From assembly GCA_037447655.1 (NCBI GenBank), contig JBBHKE010003155.1:1-64000 (forward strand): DNA of 64,000 nucleotides. Reading direction: 5' to 3'. A program made the translations under genes and the position numbers. The stretch is from Zygnema cylindricum (lineage: Eukaryota > Streptophyta > Zygnematophyceae > Zygnematales > Zygnemataceae). Shown here piece after piece: positions 22,261 to 32,698 of this stretch; position 1 is the first letter of the stretch, and each line of letters begins with the position of its first letter. The notes under the pieces were generated by a model, which worked only from the letters and a program-made list of their open reading frames with translations, was not told the origin of the DNA and ran no database searches.

Positions 22261-22987
22261 GTAGACGACTACGAAACTACGAAACTTCCTAAAAACGGCG
22301 ACGGTTGTAGACGTCGAGGCTTTTGTGACGTTGTAGATGTTTAGGGTTTTGTGACATAGCGAAGTCATGCTACCATGTGACGTCATCAGTACGTACATTT
22401 TCCGCCATGGCTTCCCGATTTGGTTTTCTTATCTTTTATCGTTTGATATGCTATCAAACTTAGACCAAAAATATTTTTAAAAAATAAAAAAATATATCTT
22501 TCATTTGATACTACTATTGTTGCATCTCGTGTAAATATGAGAGAAAGAGGAATGGTCGACTGAGAAAGAGGGGGAGAGACGAGGACAACGTAATATTTTG
22601 CAAAGGACCCATGAAGGAAAATGGAGGTCCAAGACCCCTGCAAAATTTTCTCCGTACATGTTTGTCATTTTTTTATGTGCATGCGCGTGACGAGCAGTGA
22701 AAAAAATAGTGTGTACTTTCCTTCGTGCAATTTTTTTCGAAAACGTTTGACACGTGCAATCCAAGTTTTCAATTCATCAATAGGCTAGTATTTTGATTAA
22801 AATTAGGTCGCGATTTGATTCCATTGCAAGTGTGAAGATGAGCTGGAAGTGGGTCGCGATGATAATAACGCCAAATTGTTGTACCCTCCAAGTTTTAAGA
22901 AGATTCAAAAAGTACTTGAGTTTTTGCCCATTTTTTGTACGGCGTAGTATTTTCTCGTTGCAAGTCCCATTTTTTGTGAAAACCATA

Positions 22988-23542
22988 GTTCAAAAGTAGG
23001 CGTTTTTATGGTAGGCCTGTGGTAGGCGCACAAAACTTGGCACAAAACTCGCGTATAGTAAGCATACTGTATGTGTCTGCGTTGTGCACACTCTTGTACG
23101 AACGTACGAATCTGACGTATCATCATAGTACAGCGCATGCCGCCGGACGAAATTTTTTAGCGAACTAACACGGGTAGGATGACATTCCGCGGGAAAAAAA
23201 ACCCGGAAAAAAAAGCGAGGACGTAAGTCCTATCGTAAGTTGTGTTATTGGATTTTCATGTGATCATCTTAGATCGCTACTTTGATCATCGATCGTCCGA
23301 TTGTCCAAATCTGACGGTTTAAATAAAAATTGACTCAAAACTCACGGAAAAATAAAAATTTGTCCAAATATTTTTCAAAATTTAGACATGACGTTTATTT
23401 CTTTATCGATCGATATTCAACTCAACTTTGTTACTATTTTTTTTTCATTTTGCGACGAATACAATATGGGTCTTAAGGTCATATTGTATGTTTTGCGTAC
23501 AATAGGCATATTGTATGGGCCTACTTTCACCTACTTTTGAAC
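22988..23542. mobile_element. TIR element, GTTCAAAAGTAGG family
   Basis: 555 bp bounded by GTTCAAAAGTAGGCG at the left and CACCTACTTTTGAAC at the right, with TA duplicated on both sides (22986-22987, 23543-23544). No transposase frame. An inverted, edge-truncated copy is at 63691-64000. It shares the internal GATCGATATTGAA and ACAATATG-type blocks. Confidence 0.85.
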
Positions 23543-23559
23543 TATGGTGAAAACGACGG

Positions 23560-23900
23560 GAAAAAACCCTTACTTGAACACATGGGGACACACATTAAGT
23601 TTGTAGATGACGCAAATTGTACTTTCATTTTTTCAGTTTATTTGTATGGTTGTAATTTTATCGGTTAAACGACACGAAAAAACCCCTTACCTTTGGCACA
23701 TGGGGACACACCGTCAAACATGTACAATGTCACAAAAAACTTTAACTTCTACAACCGCAACCGTCGCAATTTTTAACACATTTTCAACCGTCACATTTCA
23801 AACTAACGATTTCGTTTTCGCACAGTGGAACACTTTGAAAAGTGGTACGAAGAATCTTCACTAAAATACAAAGTTGCAGTTACGTGGGAGCCTGTCAAGC
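23560..23900 (-). repeat. CATGGGGACAC-family repeats, two termini
   Basis: The motif AACGAC, then GAAAAAACCC, then CACATGGGGACACAC occurs twice in the same orientation (ends near 23588 and 23707). It is followed by an inverted family body (TTTGAAAAGTGGTACGAAGAATC, then AAAATACAAAGTTGCAG) up to about 23890. Confidence 0.65.
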
Positions 23901-24106
23901 GAAAAAAAGTGCACATCTCGGCGCGTGATATCATTAGTCCTATTCACCGCCTTTATTTTTCTGGAATATATCTCGGCCGTCCGATTGTGTTTTCTAGTTC
24001 CACTAGGTGTCCACCGCCGACGGAATCCCGGGATATCCGGCGAGTCTATGAACATAAACTCATAAAGAGGCGACCCCACTCCAAAATTTAGAAGTTACAG
24101 CCGTAA

Positions 24107-24180
24107 ACGCTACAGTACATGACATGACAGTTCAGTACTGTATAGTCTTGTACAGTCCGTACAGTACATTACTGTACTTT
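24107..24180. promoter_or_regulatory. Cluster of GTAC motifs upstream of the first PAN gene
   Basis: Six GTAC cores in about 75 bp, 130-200 bp before the ATG at 24307. GTAC is the core recognised by plant SBP-domain factors, but the surrounding genome is also GTAC-rich, so function is only a possibility. Confidence 0.25.
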
Positions 24181-24306
24181 CTGTCCCTTCACTTATCTAT
24201 CTCATTTTCAGCGGAAATACGCCGATTTGGCCTCCGATTCTCTTAAATATGCCTAATAAATTCCCGTTTTTGACACAATAGTTTATCACCATTTCTTTCA
24301 GCAGCC

Positions 24307-26287
24307 ATGAAATCTCTCAGCTTTTTTTCCCTCGTTCTCATGGCCACTCTTATGAGATCTTGCCACGCGGCGCGACCTCGCCAGCTGTTAGCTGGCAATT
24401 TGCTCGCAGCATCGGTCGATGTGAATCCCGATGCGGCGCCGGCTTCTACTTTTACCACCGATATATGTATGGATTCTATGCTGTTTTTCCTATTTCGAGA
24501 AATACATTGCTGCTATATTTAATTAAATGTGCCTAATGTTAAGCTTGAGTCATAGTAAACCTGCAACCGACGAAGTTCTTTGTAATTGTCACATAATCGA
24601 TAAAAGTTAGGTTTTTTATATTGATTTCATTTTCACACCCTAACTATTTCGTGTTCATTGTAACAAATTCTCTGCCTCTTTCTGGCGTTGGCACACTGGT
24701 GACAGTTGTCACACTGGTGACAGTTGGCATACTGGGGACAGTTGTCGCACTGGTGACAGTTGGCACACTGGTGACAGTTGGCACAATGGTGACACTTGTC
24801 CTTCTCTGAGCTGCTCTGGTGGTGGTTTTCTCCACCTGCCATTGCAGCTGCCAATGTCAATGTTGACAAGAATTTCAATGTCAACAAAATAATAATAATA
24901 ATGTTGACAATAAACAACATTTTCTATGCCCATGTCAAATCAAATTCAATTATAAGTGCAATGCCAATGTTAGCCCTAATGTCAATGTCAATGTCAATGT
25001 GGACGCTTATGGCAATGTCAATGTACACGCTAATATAAATGTCAATGTTTGAAATGTCAATTTCCACGCTAATTTAGATGTCAATATAATATATTACGTC
25101 AATGTTAGCGTCAATGCTAATGTCAGCGGCATTGGCAATGTCGATGACAATGTCAATTTCAGCGCCAAAATTTTAATTTTAGAGTATGTATTAATTCATG
25201 TCGAAAGCTACTATGTCAATGTGAATCTACTGATGTAAAGATGTTGACATCACCCAAACATCTTTGTTACATAATATTGTACTTACCACACCCACTTTTT
25301 TCTGTCAGAATTCTTATTTTTTTAATTCAAAGAATCTAAAGCATTATTGTTTAGTCACCCCATCCTCTGAATTAGTCTGCATCTAGCAATGTCCAAAGCT
25401 ATATGTTGAACTTCTCAGAAAAAAGCAATTTTCCCATATCCACTCCTGACTTAGTGGTTCAAAATCAGCCAATCTTCAAGTTTGACTGCAAAAGTCTCCA
25501 TGTTCACTGCTTACACTGTAGCAACTGTTCTTCTTCGGCCTGGCATTTGCCAGAATATCCATAACTTAATGAACATTCTTTTGTGACACTGATTTATCCA
25601 CTCGCTTTTACAGCCGCCTGTGGCAAGGAAATTGTGGAATGGGAGAAGCACAACAACACCTTCCCTGTCGGCCAATGGGAGCCATTCCCTGCTGACAGCG
25701 CCGCCGAATGCGCCGCCGCTTGCGCTGCGAATTCGTACCGCTGCGCCGCAGTCATCTGGGAGGACGCCAAAGTGCTGCCCTACTCCGACGACGCCAAGTG
25801 TCAGTTCGTCAGCGAGCTCCGAGGCTTCATGCCAGACATGCCAGCTGGCGTCGACCTCTACACGCCATGCGGCAGTGAGTTCTTTCACCACCTCTCTCTG
25901 CCATTTTAAACTCTTCTAACGCGCCAGAGTGATGAGAATGATGTCCAAAATCTCTTAAACCCTTGGCCATTCTTTCTTTTGTTGAGGTTCCTAAATCTGA
26001 AACACGGCTTGTCTGATATTGCAGCCGGATGCGGCGCCGTGGTGGCGGGATATGAACTCCACAAGAGCACCCTCCCATTGGGCGTATGGGAGGGGTTCTT
26101 TGCGGCCGACGCGGCGGGATGCGCAGAATCATGTGCGGCCAATTCGAACCGTTGCATTGCCGCCATTTGGGAGGAAGCCCAAGTGCTGCCACTTTCAGAT
26201 GACGCCAAGTGTCAGTTCGTCAGCAAGCTCACCGGGTACACGCCGGATGTTTCGGAAGGAGTGGATCTCTACGTGAGGTGCTCGTAA
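24307..26287 (+). CDS. Secreted protein with two PAN/Apple-like modules, copy 1
   Basis: Three exons: 24307-24466, 25614-25874 and 26025-26287, with GT-AG introns (donors GTATGG and GTGAGT; acceptors TTACAG and TTGCAG), all in phase 1. The predicted protein is 227 aa. Residues 1-22 form a signal peptide (SLSFFSLVLMATLMRSCHAA), followed by a short linker (RQLLAGNLLAASVDVNPDAA). Exons 2 and 3 each encode one about 87-residue module with six Cys in the order ACG, EC, xC, RC, DAKCQF and a closing Cys. This matches the compact PAN/Apple fold that binds proteins or sugars. It is likely secreted; ligand unknown. Intron 1 holds two tandem-repeat tracts. A close paralogue lies at 32699. The frame is clean throughout, so I regard it as intact. 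Confidence 0.85.
24687..24794. repeat. 18-bp minisatellite in intron 1 of PAN gene 1
   Basis: Six 18-bp units of the type GTTGGCACACTGGTGACA. The period is a multiple of three, so frames stay open on both strands (Val/Thr-rich on plus). They lie within the intron and are not genes. Confidence 0.9.
24850..25160. repeat. Degenerate AATGTC hexanucleotide tract
   Basis: Repeated AATGTC/AATGTT words with interruptions through intron 1 of PAN gene 1. The corresponding intron of copy 2 has only scattered words (AATGTCAATGAATGG near 33230), so the tract expanded after the duplication or shrank in the other copy. Confidence 0.7.
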
Positions 26288-26580
26288 GCTGGGTGAAAGA
26301 ATGGTTTGAGGTGTCACGTCTTACACACATCTCACCATTTCCAGTTTGTAATATGTGATATGCGATCCACTACTGTAGTTTCCCTACCTGTAGACTGTAG
26401 TCAACACATAGTCAATGCTTCCACTGTCAATCCCCAGCTCTAAATTGAGCATTTAGATTTTAATTTTAGAGGTAGTGAGGTCAGCGGATGAGTGCCACTC
26501 GTGTATATTTTTATTGTTAGGCGCTTGCCGAGACCGAGGCCAATGTAGGTAACATGTTGTACTGTTCCTCCGACGAAAAA
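26288..26580 (+). other. 3' flank conserved between the two PAN genes
   Basis: From the stop codon to about 26580 the sequence matches 34893-35175 strongly. Examples are CAATGCTTCCACTGTCAATC, TAAATTGAGCATTTAGATTT, GTAGTGAGGTCAGCGGATGA and TATTTTTATTGTTAGGCGCT. It is better kept than the introns, so it is probably the 3' UTR and downstream element. No standard AATAAA is seen; TTTTTATTG may serve as a weak signal. Confidence 0.6.
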
Positions 26581-28777
26581 ATATTCCGAGCAGTATGTAT
26601 AGCTCTCACTTGGTTTTTGTGTTGTTTTTCAGACAGGAAATGGTAGAGTCAATGGGCGAATCGGCAGATCGGCCGAATTCGCGTGAATTTTGTAGGTCGG
26701 TTCTATTTATGTTCAATATTTCGTTGAACAGGATAGTTGTTCGGGAGCTAATATAGACCGCGGGCCGAGTAAAAGTTAAAAGGAAATTCGAGGATTCGTT
26801 GGATTTATCTTCGATGCAATGGATCGAAAACAAAAATCAATTTAAAATGAATGTGCTTCAAGAATTCCGTAGCCATCGAAAATGTATAATTCATGGGAGT
26901 AGTTAATGTATAACCTTTAATAGGTATTTCTGATGTGAAAATCTCAAGCGCTTAATTTGGCATGTATGACATATGACATATACCTTCATTGTTGATGTTT
27001 GCTTTCCTACAATACACTTATGACCATTTAAATGCAGCTCTGATGGTTTAGCTTTTTTTTTTCTTCTTATTCTTCTTCTTCTTGGTTTTTTTTTTTGCTT
27101 TGATGTCTTGCTTTCGACTTTGTTGCTATAGAGGATTTTCTGAAAGATTTTAATTGTTTTTAGATATCGCTTCTCATCAAAATTTGATGGACAAATTTCC
27201 AAGTTTATTTTCTATTTATATCCTACATCGAATAGTTCGGACATTCCTAAATTGTATGTTGCCTCACATCATTTTGTCATAAGATCACTCGAAGAACTCG
27301 TCAAATTGCTTCTGTGTGCCCAATGTTCAGTCCTTGAGGAAGCTTCACATTTCCGTAAGGTTACGAAAGGGAACGTTTTCAGAGTCGTAAAAGAACAGTA
27401 AGACATTGGCACAACCACGAAAGGATCAAGATAATGAGTCGTGGCTATGTTGAACTAATAAGCAAATGTGTTTTTGCCAAAAACATTTCTTTAATTTCCA
27501 GTCTATAGCTGGCAATTTTACTGGCGAATGTGGCTCGAGTGTTCACTGGACATTTTGCATCAGGGTATTACACAACAGCACCAGAGATTGAAATCACATA
27601 TTCCTAACAATTAAAGACAATAACAGACACCTAACCAATTGCTTTTTGTACATGATTTGATCTGAAGCTTTTTGACTAGATATCTATTTTTGTCTTCTTT
27701 TGTTACATGCGGCTTATTTCCTCGCTTACCTTAGCACTTTAGATTAGTGCTTAGACCTAGTCGATTGTAGTGTCTGCATTTAATAAGAGAAAAATGCCTC
27801 TCCAATATTGTACATGTAACACGTAATCTATTATTTTGTCTTCTACAAATCTGGTTGTACTTGATCATAACATCAAGATGTAGTTTGCATTGGTGTTTGT
27901 TAGACCTATTTGTTTCTAAGTCCAACACTGTAATTCAAATGTGTCGTTAAATTGGAGTTTAAAAATTTGACATGGGGGACCATTTACAGCGTCGATGGGC
28001 GGAAGTCATATACCAAAAAAATCTTATTCAGACTGGTATTAGTATACAACAGTTTGTATTGAAGAAAACATTCCGTTAACTATTCTTAGCAGTAATGTCA
28101 AAGGATGATTCTGACTGTCTACTGAATAATCGAGGATGTCATGTGAGGTAGGCTAGAGTCTAAAGGAAGTGGTCTACGGGAATTGAAGGATTAGGAGAAA
28201 CAGGAGGCGAAGAAGAAATGGTAGCCATAACAAGAAAGCGAAGTAAGAAAGGGAAAAACACAGAAGGAGAGCTTTCATGTAAGAAAGTTTTGAAATCTGA
28301 TAACTGAAGATGAAAATGACAAAGCATTATACACAACTGGAGGAACATTTGCCGCAAGAAGTAACTTAACCTTTTGTCTTTGGTCGAGTCAAAAGGATAC
28401 AGATCTAGCTTTGTGCAAGAAACAGTCGGCGTTTATTGCTAGGAGTGCCATACAAAACAAAATAGAAAGGCAAATTAGACAAAAAAAGAGACAAAAAACA
28501 TGGACCTAAAATTAGAGTGAAACGGCCCATCCCTCTAGCCCCATTGCTAGCAGATCACAATAATCAAGTATTGGGAAAAGGCATCGCTCTTTCTTTTACC
28601 CGCCGCTGCACCTTGTGTGTCAGTCACCAAATTCTACACCTATTAGATTTTCAAATTCCCTCTCTCTCTCCCTCTCCCTCTCCCCGGTTAGGACCGCCTT
28701 CGATCCTTACGTGGTCTGCGCCTGCTCCCAGTCCTCGTTCAGATCCGTTCCCTACATCTAAATTCTCGCTGAAATTA
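26581..28777. other. Distal part of duplicated segment, then unassigned DNA
   Basis: Up to about 27640 this pairs with 35176-36640. Matching blocks are GCTTCTCATCAA (27169), a TGTTGAACTAATAAGCAAATG block (27448) and a CACTGGACATTTTGC block (27545). On the minus strand, short stretches keep similar translations in both copies, as if a gene had been there and decayed. From 27640 to 28777 I see nothing definite apart from a CT-rich stretch near 28655-28690. Confidence 0.5.
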
Positions 28778-28986
28778 CACCGCGAATCACTATTACTATT
28801 AATGTTTTTTTCGCCACTTAAAGCATCTTTTCTCCGTACACACTTGTCGGATTTCGGATCTGATGGTTGCGATTGAAAGGTAAGGTTCTCAGCTTCCGAT
28901 TGACTGTCACAAATTGAAAATCGGACAATTAGGTACGGAGAAACGATGTTTTCAGTGGCAGAAAAAACATTAACGCTAATAGGGTG
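28778..28986. mobile_element. MITE, CACCG-TIR family
   Basis: 209 bp between TA dinucleotides. It starts CACCGCGAATCACTATTAC and ends CGCTAATAGGGTG; the right TIR has lost its middle. The core matches the copy at 21628 (CATCTTTTCTCCGTACACAC, then TTGAAAATCGGACAATT). Confidence 0.8.
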
Positions 28987-29400
28987 TACATTTTTATTTT
29001 CTTTTTTTTCGGCACAATCGTTCTCCATCGTAGACACATCTCTTCGCCAATACTCTGGAGCATCCGGAGCCGAATGATTATGTCCTCCTCCTTACGCCTC
29101 CGATTAATCCACTTCATATACTCTTCCATGGCTCCCAAAGCCACCGAAGAGTCTTTCCGATAGCCTCTACGAGAGTTGGATGCCGTACCACATCAAAAAC
29201 ATTATGGGAAAATGTGGCCATTCTTGGAGATGATTTCCTACAAGCTACAAATCAGGGGCCAGAATGTACTCTTCGAGCTTCCTATCAATTGGTCCCTCTC
29301 CTAAAAATGGCAATGTCTCCCTTATCGCTCCTTGTGAGGTGCTAAAGAAGAAAGCCCATTCCATAAAGGACGACGCGGAGAGGAAAGTCGTCTTCCCATT
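28987..29400. other. No gene recognised between two MITE copies
   Basis: Reasonably high GC and no long T tracts. A plus-strand frame (29264-29449) ends in the next MITE and lacks any recognised domain. Could be a captured gene fragment, but nothing confirms this. Confidence 0.35.
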
Positions 29401-29575
29401 CCAAGCTCTTAAAGCATCTTTTCTTCGTGCACACTTGTCGGATTGTTAATCCGATGGTTGCTATTGGAAGGCAAGATTCTCGCCTTCATATTGGCGGTCC
29501 CCGATTAACAATCCGGCACATGTGCACGGAGAAAAGATGTTTTTAAGTGGCGAAAAAATATTTACAGTATAGTAC
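29401..29575. mobile_element. Partial MITE, CACCG-TIR family core
   Basis: Contains AGCATCTTTTCTTCGTGCAC, then GGAGAAAAGATGTTTTTAAG, the inverted core of the family. The CACCG termini are missing on both sides. Confidence 0.7.
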
Positions 29576-30363
29576 AGTACCGAAGTTTGATAGAACAATA
29601 ATATCAAACGAAAAGAAATATTATAAAGAATGCTGAAAATTTGAAATGAAGTAATGAACGTTTATCGTTTAAAGCGTTTCTTACGCATTTTCAATTTATT
29701 GTTAGAATCTTATAGGTTTTGACGTTGCCTCAAATGGAACGAGGGAAAATATAATTCTTGACGTAGTCGGATGTATTTCATTTGTTCATGAATTTGTTCA
29801 TGGATCTTGGCGACCATCAATTCCTATGTCATCATCCTCCTGTCCTGGAATAAGGTGGATTAGATGTGGTTGTCAAATCTCATTGGAAGATGAGATCGCT
29901 CTCAGATTTTCTCCTCTGGTATTAGCTCACCAACACCGAAAGCCAATACTGGAAGACCTCCGTGCCCTTGGAAACCCATGAAGGAATCTATCATAGTGTG
30001 TGTACACTCTCCTTTGGCTCCTTCTCGAAAGAGTGGGATGAGGAGGGGAGCCTCACATCTCGCCTTCCATCATGAAACACTCCACGCCCTAGTATTAGCA
30101 CCAACCTCAATCCCTCAATCAAAAGAGTAGGAGGATTCTCATTCTTGCTTTAAGTTTGTTCGCCCTCTTGCAACAAGCCTTGTTGCTTGCCCTCTTCACT
30201 GAAACACCCTTTTGGTACAGTGAACTCCCTTGTTTTCTTAGTGGAGAGGCTCCTGTGTTCGCGCTGCCCCTTCCCTTATCATCCTTTTGACGCGGCCTAC
30301 TTTGGCCTCTCCTTCTTTTGTCCATAAGCCATCTTAACTTGGAGAAGGCTATCCCGACTCCTT

Positions 30364-31092
30364 GTGAATCCCCTCTTCCCCTTTTTCATGTTAAAAGAAA
30401 ATAACAACTCCGTAGCTTCGGATCTCCGAGAGGTTGTCATGGCTCCTCCATCCATGGAATTCCCTTGTCTTCCTGTCATTGCGTTAAGAGCTGCCATGGC
30501 TCCTCCATCCATGGAAGTTCCTTATCTTCTTGTCGTTGCCTTAAAAGCTGCCATGGCTCCTCCATCCATGGAATTCCCTTGTCTTCTTGTCGTTGCCTTA
30601 AAAGCTGCCATGGCTCCTCCATCCATGGAATTCCCTTGTCTTCTTGTCGTTGCCTTAAGAGCTGCCATGGCTCCTCCATCCATGGAAGTCCCTTGTTTTC
30701 TTGTCGTTGCCTTGAAAGCTGCCATGGCTCCTCCATCCATGGAAGCTCTTTGTCTTCTTGTCGTTGCCTTAAGAGCTGCCATGGCTCCTCCATCCATGGA
30801 AGTCCCTTGTCTTCTTGTCGTTGCCTTAAGAGCTGCCATGGCTCCTCCATCCATGGAATTCCCTTGTCTTCTTGTCGTTGCCTTAAAGAGTTGCCTGGCC
30901 AACAATCTTCTCTTGGGAGTGGATCGACTCCTTTCCACCGTTTTCATTCTCTTCCACTCTTCCCATTCAAGGTCGTTGCCTGACCAACCTCGTGACCCAT
31001 ATTTCCTCGCATTAGTCCAAGGCTTCGGTCATCCGATCTTCCCCATTGTGGGAGCTAAACCGAGGGACACAAATGGTAAATACTTCCTTTAG
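30364..31092 (+). CDS. Repeat-encoded 242-residue open frame, doubtful gene
   Basis: The frame from ATG 30364 to the stop at 31092 consists mainly of eight near-identical 19-residue units of the form MAPPSMEFPCLLVVALKAA. A different C-terminus follows (SHSRSLPDQPRDPYFLAL, then GHPIFPIVGAKPRD). The 57-bp unit is a multiple of three, and the minus strand and another plus frame are open too, so openness alone proves nothing. No signal peptide or known domain. It may be a real repetitive protein or just a minisatellite. Confidence 0.25.
   Translation: MNPLFPFFMLKENNNSVASDLREVVMAPPSMEFPCLPVIALRAAMAPPSMEVPYLLVVALKAAMAPPSMEFPCLLVVALKAAMAPPSMEFPCLLVVALRAAMAPPSMEVPCFLVVALKAAMAPPSMEALCLLVVALRAAMAPPSMEVPCLLVVALRAAMAPPSMEFPCLLVVALKSCLANNLLLGVDRLLSTVFILFHSSHSRSLPDQPRDPYFLALVQGFGHPIFPIVGAKPRDTNGKYFL
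30436..30893. repeat. 57-bp minisatellite, eight units
   Basis: Units of the type GCCATGGCTCCTCCATCCATGG, then a TTCCCTTGTCTTCTTGTCGTTGCCTTAA stretch. Each contains two CCATGG palindromes 9 bp apart. The first unit is more diverged (GTCATGG, TTCCTGTCATTGCG). Substitutions concentrate at a few positions (AATT/AGTC, AAAA/AGAG). Confidence 0.95.
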
Positions 31093-32470
31093 CTTTTGCT
31101 CCACTAAAATTGGACTATGTCAAAATCACCAAATCTAAAATATCCTCGTTACCGCCTCATGCGCCCGATGTTGCTCCACTTTGCCTTTTCCGTTGCACTT
31201 GATTCTAGAAAACTTCTCGAAAATATTTCCCTAGACATTTCTAGATGATCAAATCTATTGCAAACTTCAATGATCCAAAATAGAAAATAAATTATGATAA
31301 TGTCGGTGCACGTTCAAACCTTGGTCAACTAGGTCGTTCCATGGAGATCGGAGGCGGTGGGAGGGCCCACCTTGGACAAGTAGCTCTCAAGGGCTGCCTC
31401 ACTACTTTTTCTTGTAAGTGGGCTCCCTATATCCCCTTTAGCTCTTATTTTTCACAAAGAAGGCTTCCTAGACACCCCCCCTCCCCCAGCTCCGGTTTCT
31501 TCGAAGCCTAATTGAGACTTCATAGAGTTGCATTCTGCTCTCATTTAGGGTGTAACCTTTATTTCGACCTCATGCCTTTCCTCGATCTTCTAAAGATGCT
31601 ATAGCATTAGACTTCCCCCAGTCTTTTCTTCTAAGGAGTGCATTAGGGGGGAAAGGATATTTCCTCCTCGCCTATCCCAGGTGCCCATGTTGTAGGAGAC
31701 ACCACTACCCTAAGGGAAGAAGAGATTTCACCCCTCTTGGGAACCCTGCCCCTCCAATTTCTAAACCTTTGCCACCTGTTCTTCATTCACAACTTCTACC
31801 TTTCACCTTTTTTTTTTTTTAGTTGTGGCAGTCTTTCAACAACTACGTTCTTGTCTCATGAATATGGTTCTATGAGTTAATGATTTATGCGGTTCTCTCT
31901 TCAAATAATATCAAAACGCGTTAGATATATACTCCGTCGTTGGATAAAAGTGGCAAAAAATGGCATACTAAATTTTTTTATCGCAAATGTCGCGATAATA
32001 TCGTAATATCGCTTTGCGACAAGTGAAACGCGGAATAGCGCAGCCATTTTTGCCGCCCATAGTGAATATCGGAAGCGGGTTTGCGCTACGCAACACTGTC
32101 ATAGTTAATTAGTTACACTAATCGTTTTTTTGATCTATGGAATAAACGCCAAAGCAACGTGACAGCTCTACATGTTCGCGTCGTAATTCACGCAACAGCA
32201 GACACGTGCGACGAAGCAGTTCCGTATCATTTCGGACGACGCAGGAATGCACACAGCAATACGTCACGTCACATTCTTCAACTGCAGTTCACCAGCGACT
32301 TTCAAAAATTCCGTAAAAGCAAGGCGACGCGGACCATTACTATGGACAGCCGTACAGACGGGCGCACTTTATGAATCTCCTGACGAATCAAACTGCCACT
32401 TCAGCAGTCCACGAAAGCATCTGGCAAGTGGCATGTTTCAACACAAGGCAACAAATTGTTGGGAGCGCAT
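31093..32470. other. No gene recognised
   Basis: Moderate GC from 31093 to 31800 with stops in all frames, then a T run (31809-31822) and AT-rich DNA with short ATCGCGAT-type palindromes around 31980-32020. Nothing supports a gene. Confidence 0.5.
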
Positions 32471-32473
32471 TCT

Positions 32474-32538
32474 TATTGGGACACGTGGCGTTACAATCTT
32501 AAGGCGCTCCTTTCCGCCTCGATACAAACATTATAAAA
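32474..32538 (+). promoter_or_regulatory. Core promoter of PAN gene 2: inverted CCAAT, G-box, TATA
   Basis: ATTGG at 32474-32478, CACGTGGC at 32482-32489 (plant G-box/ABRE type, bound by bZIP or bHLH factors) and TATAAAA at 32532-32538. The TATA lies about 160 bp before the ATG at 32699, leaving an about 130-base 5' UTR. The first copy does not share this upstream sequence. Confidence 0.5.
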
Positions 32539-32698
32539 CCGACGCTTCTCCAAAAGTCATTTGTATCCCAAGACTTCATCAAATCTCCAAATTCCTTTTA
32601 ACTTCACTGTACTTGCCTCGTAGAGGGAATCCTAAAGCTGCCTAGACCACAGTTGTACCACGCTCGATCATTTTCAGCTCCCATCTCTCCTTGCAGCC

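Noticed and set aside
24621-24920. Open frames on both strands through the 18-bp repeats
   Set aside because: Produced by a repeat whose length is a multiple of three, within intron 1 of the PAN gene.
25511-26208. Minus-strand frames over the PAN exons
   Set aside because: GC-rich exon shadow frames; the plus strand has the signal peptide, splice sites and cysteine pattern.
28987-29400. Captured host gene fragment between MITE copies
   Set aside because: Stops in every frame and no recognised motif.
30476-30947. Minus-strand frames of 124-141 residues
   Set aside because: Shadow frames of the 57-bp minisatellite; unit length keeps all frames open.
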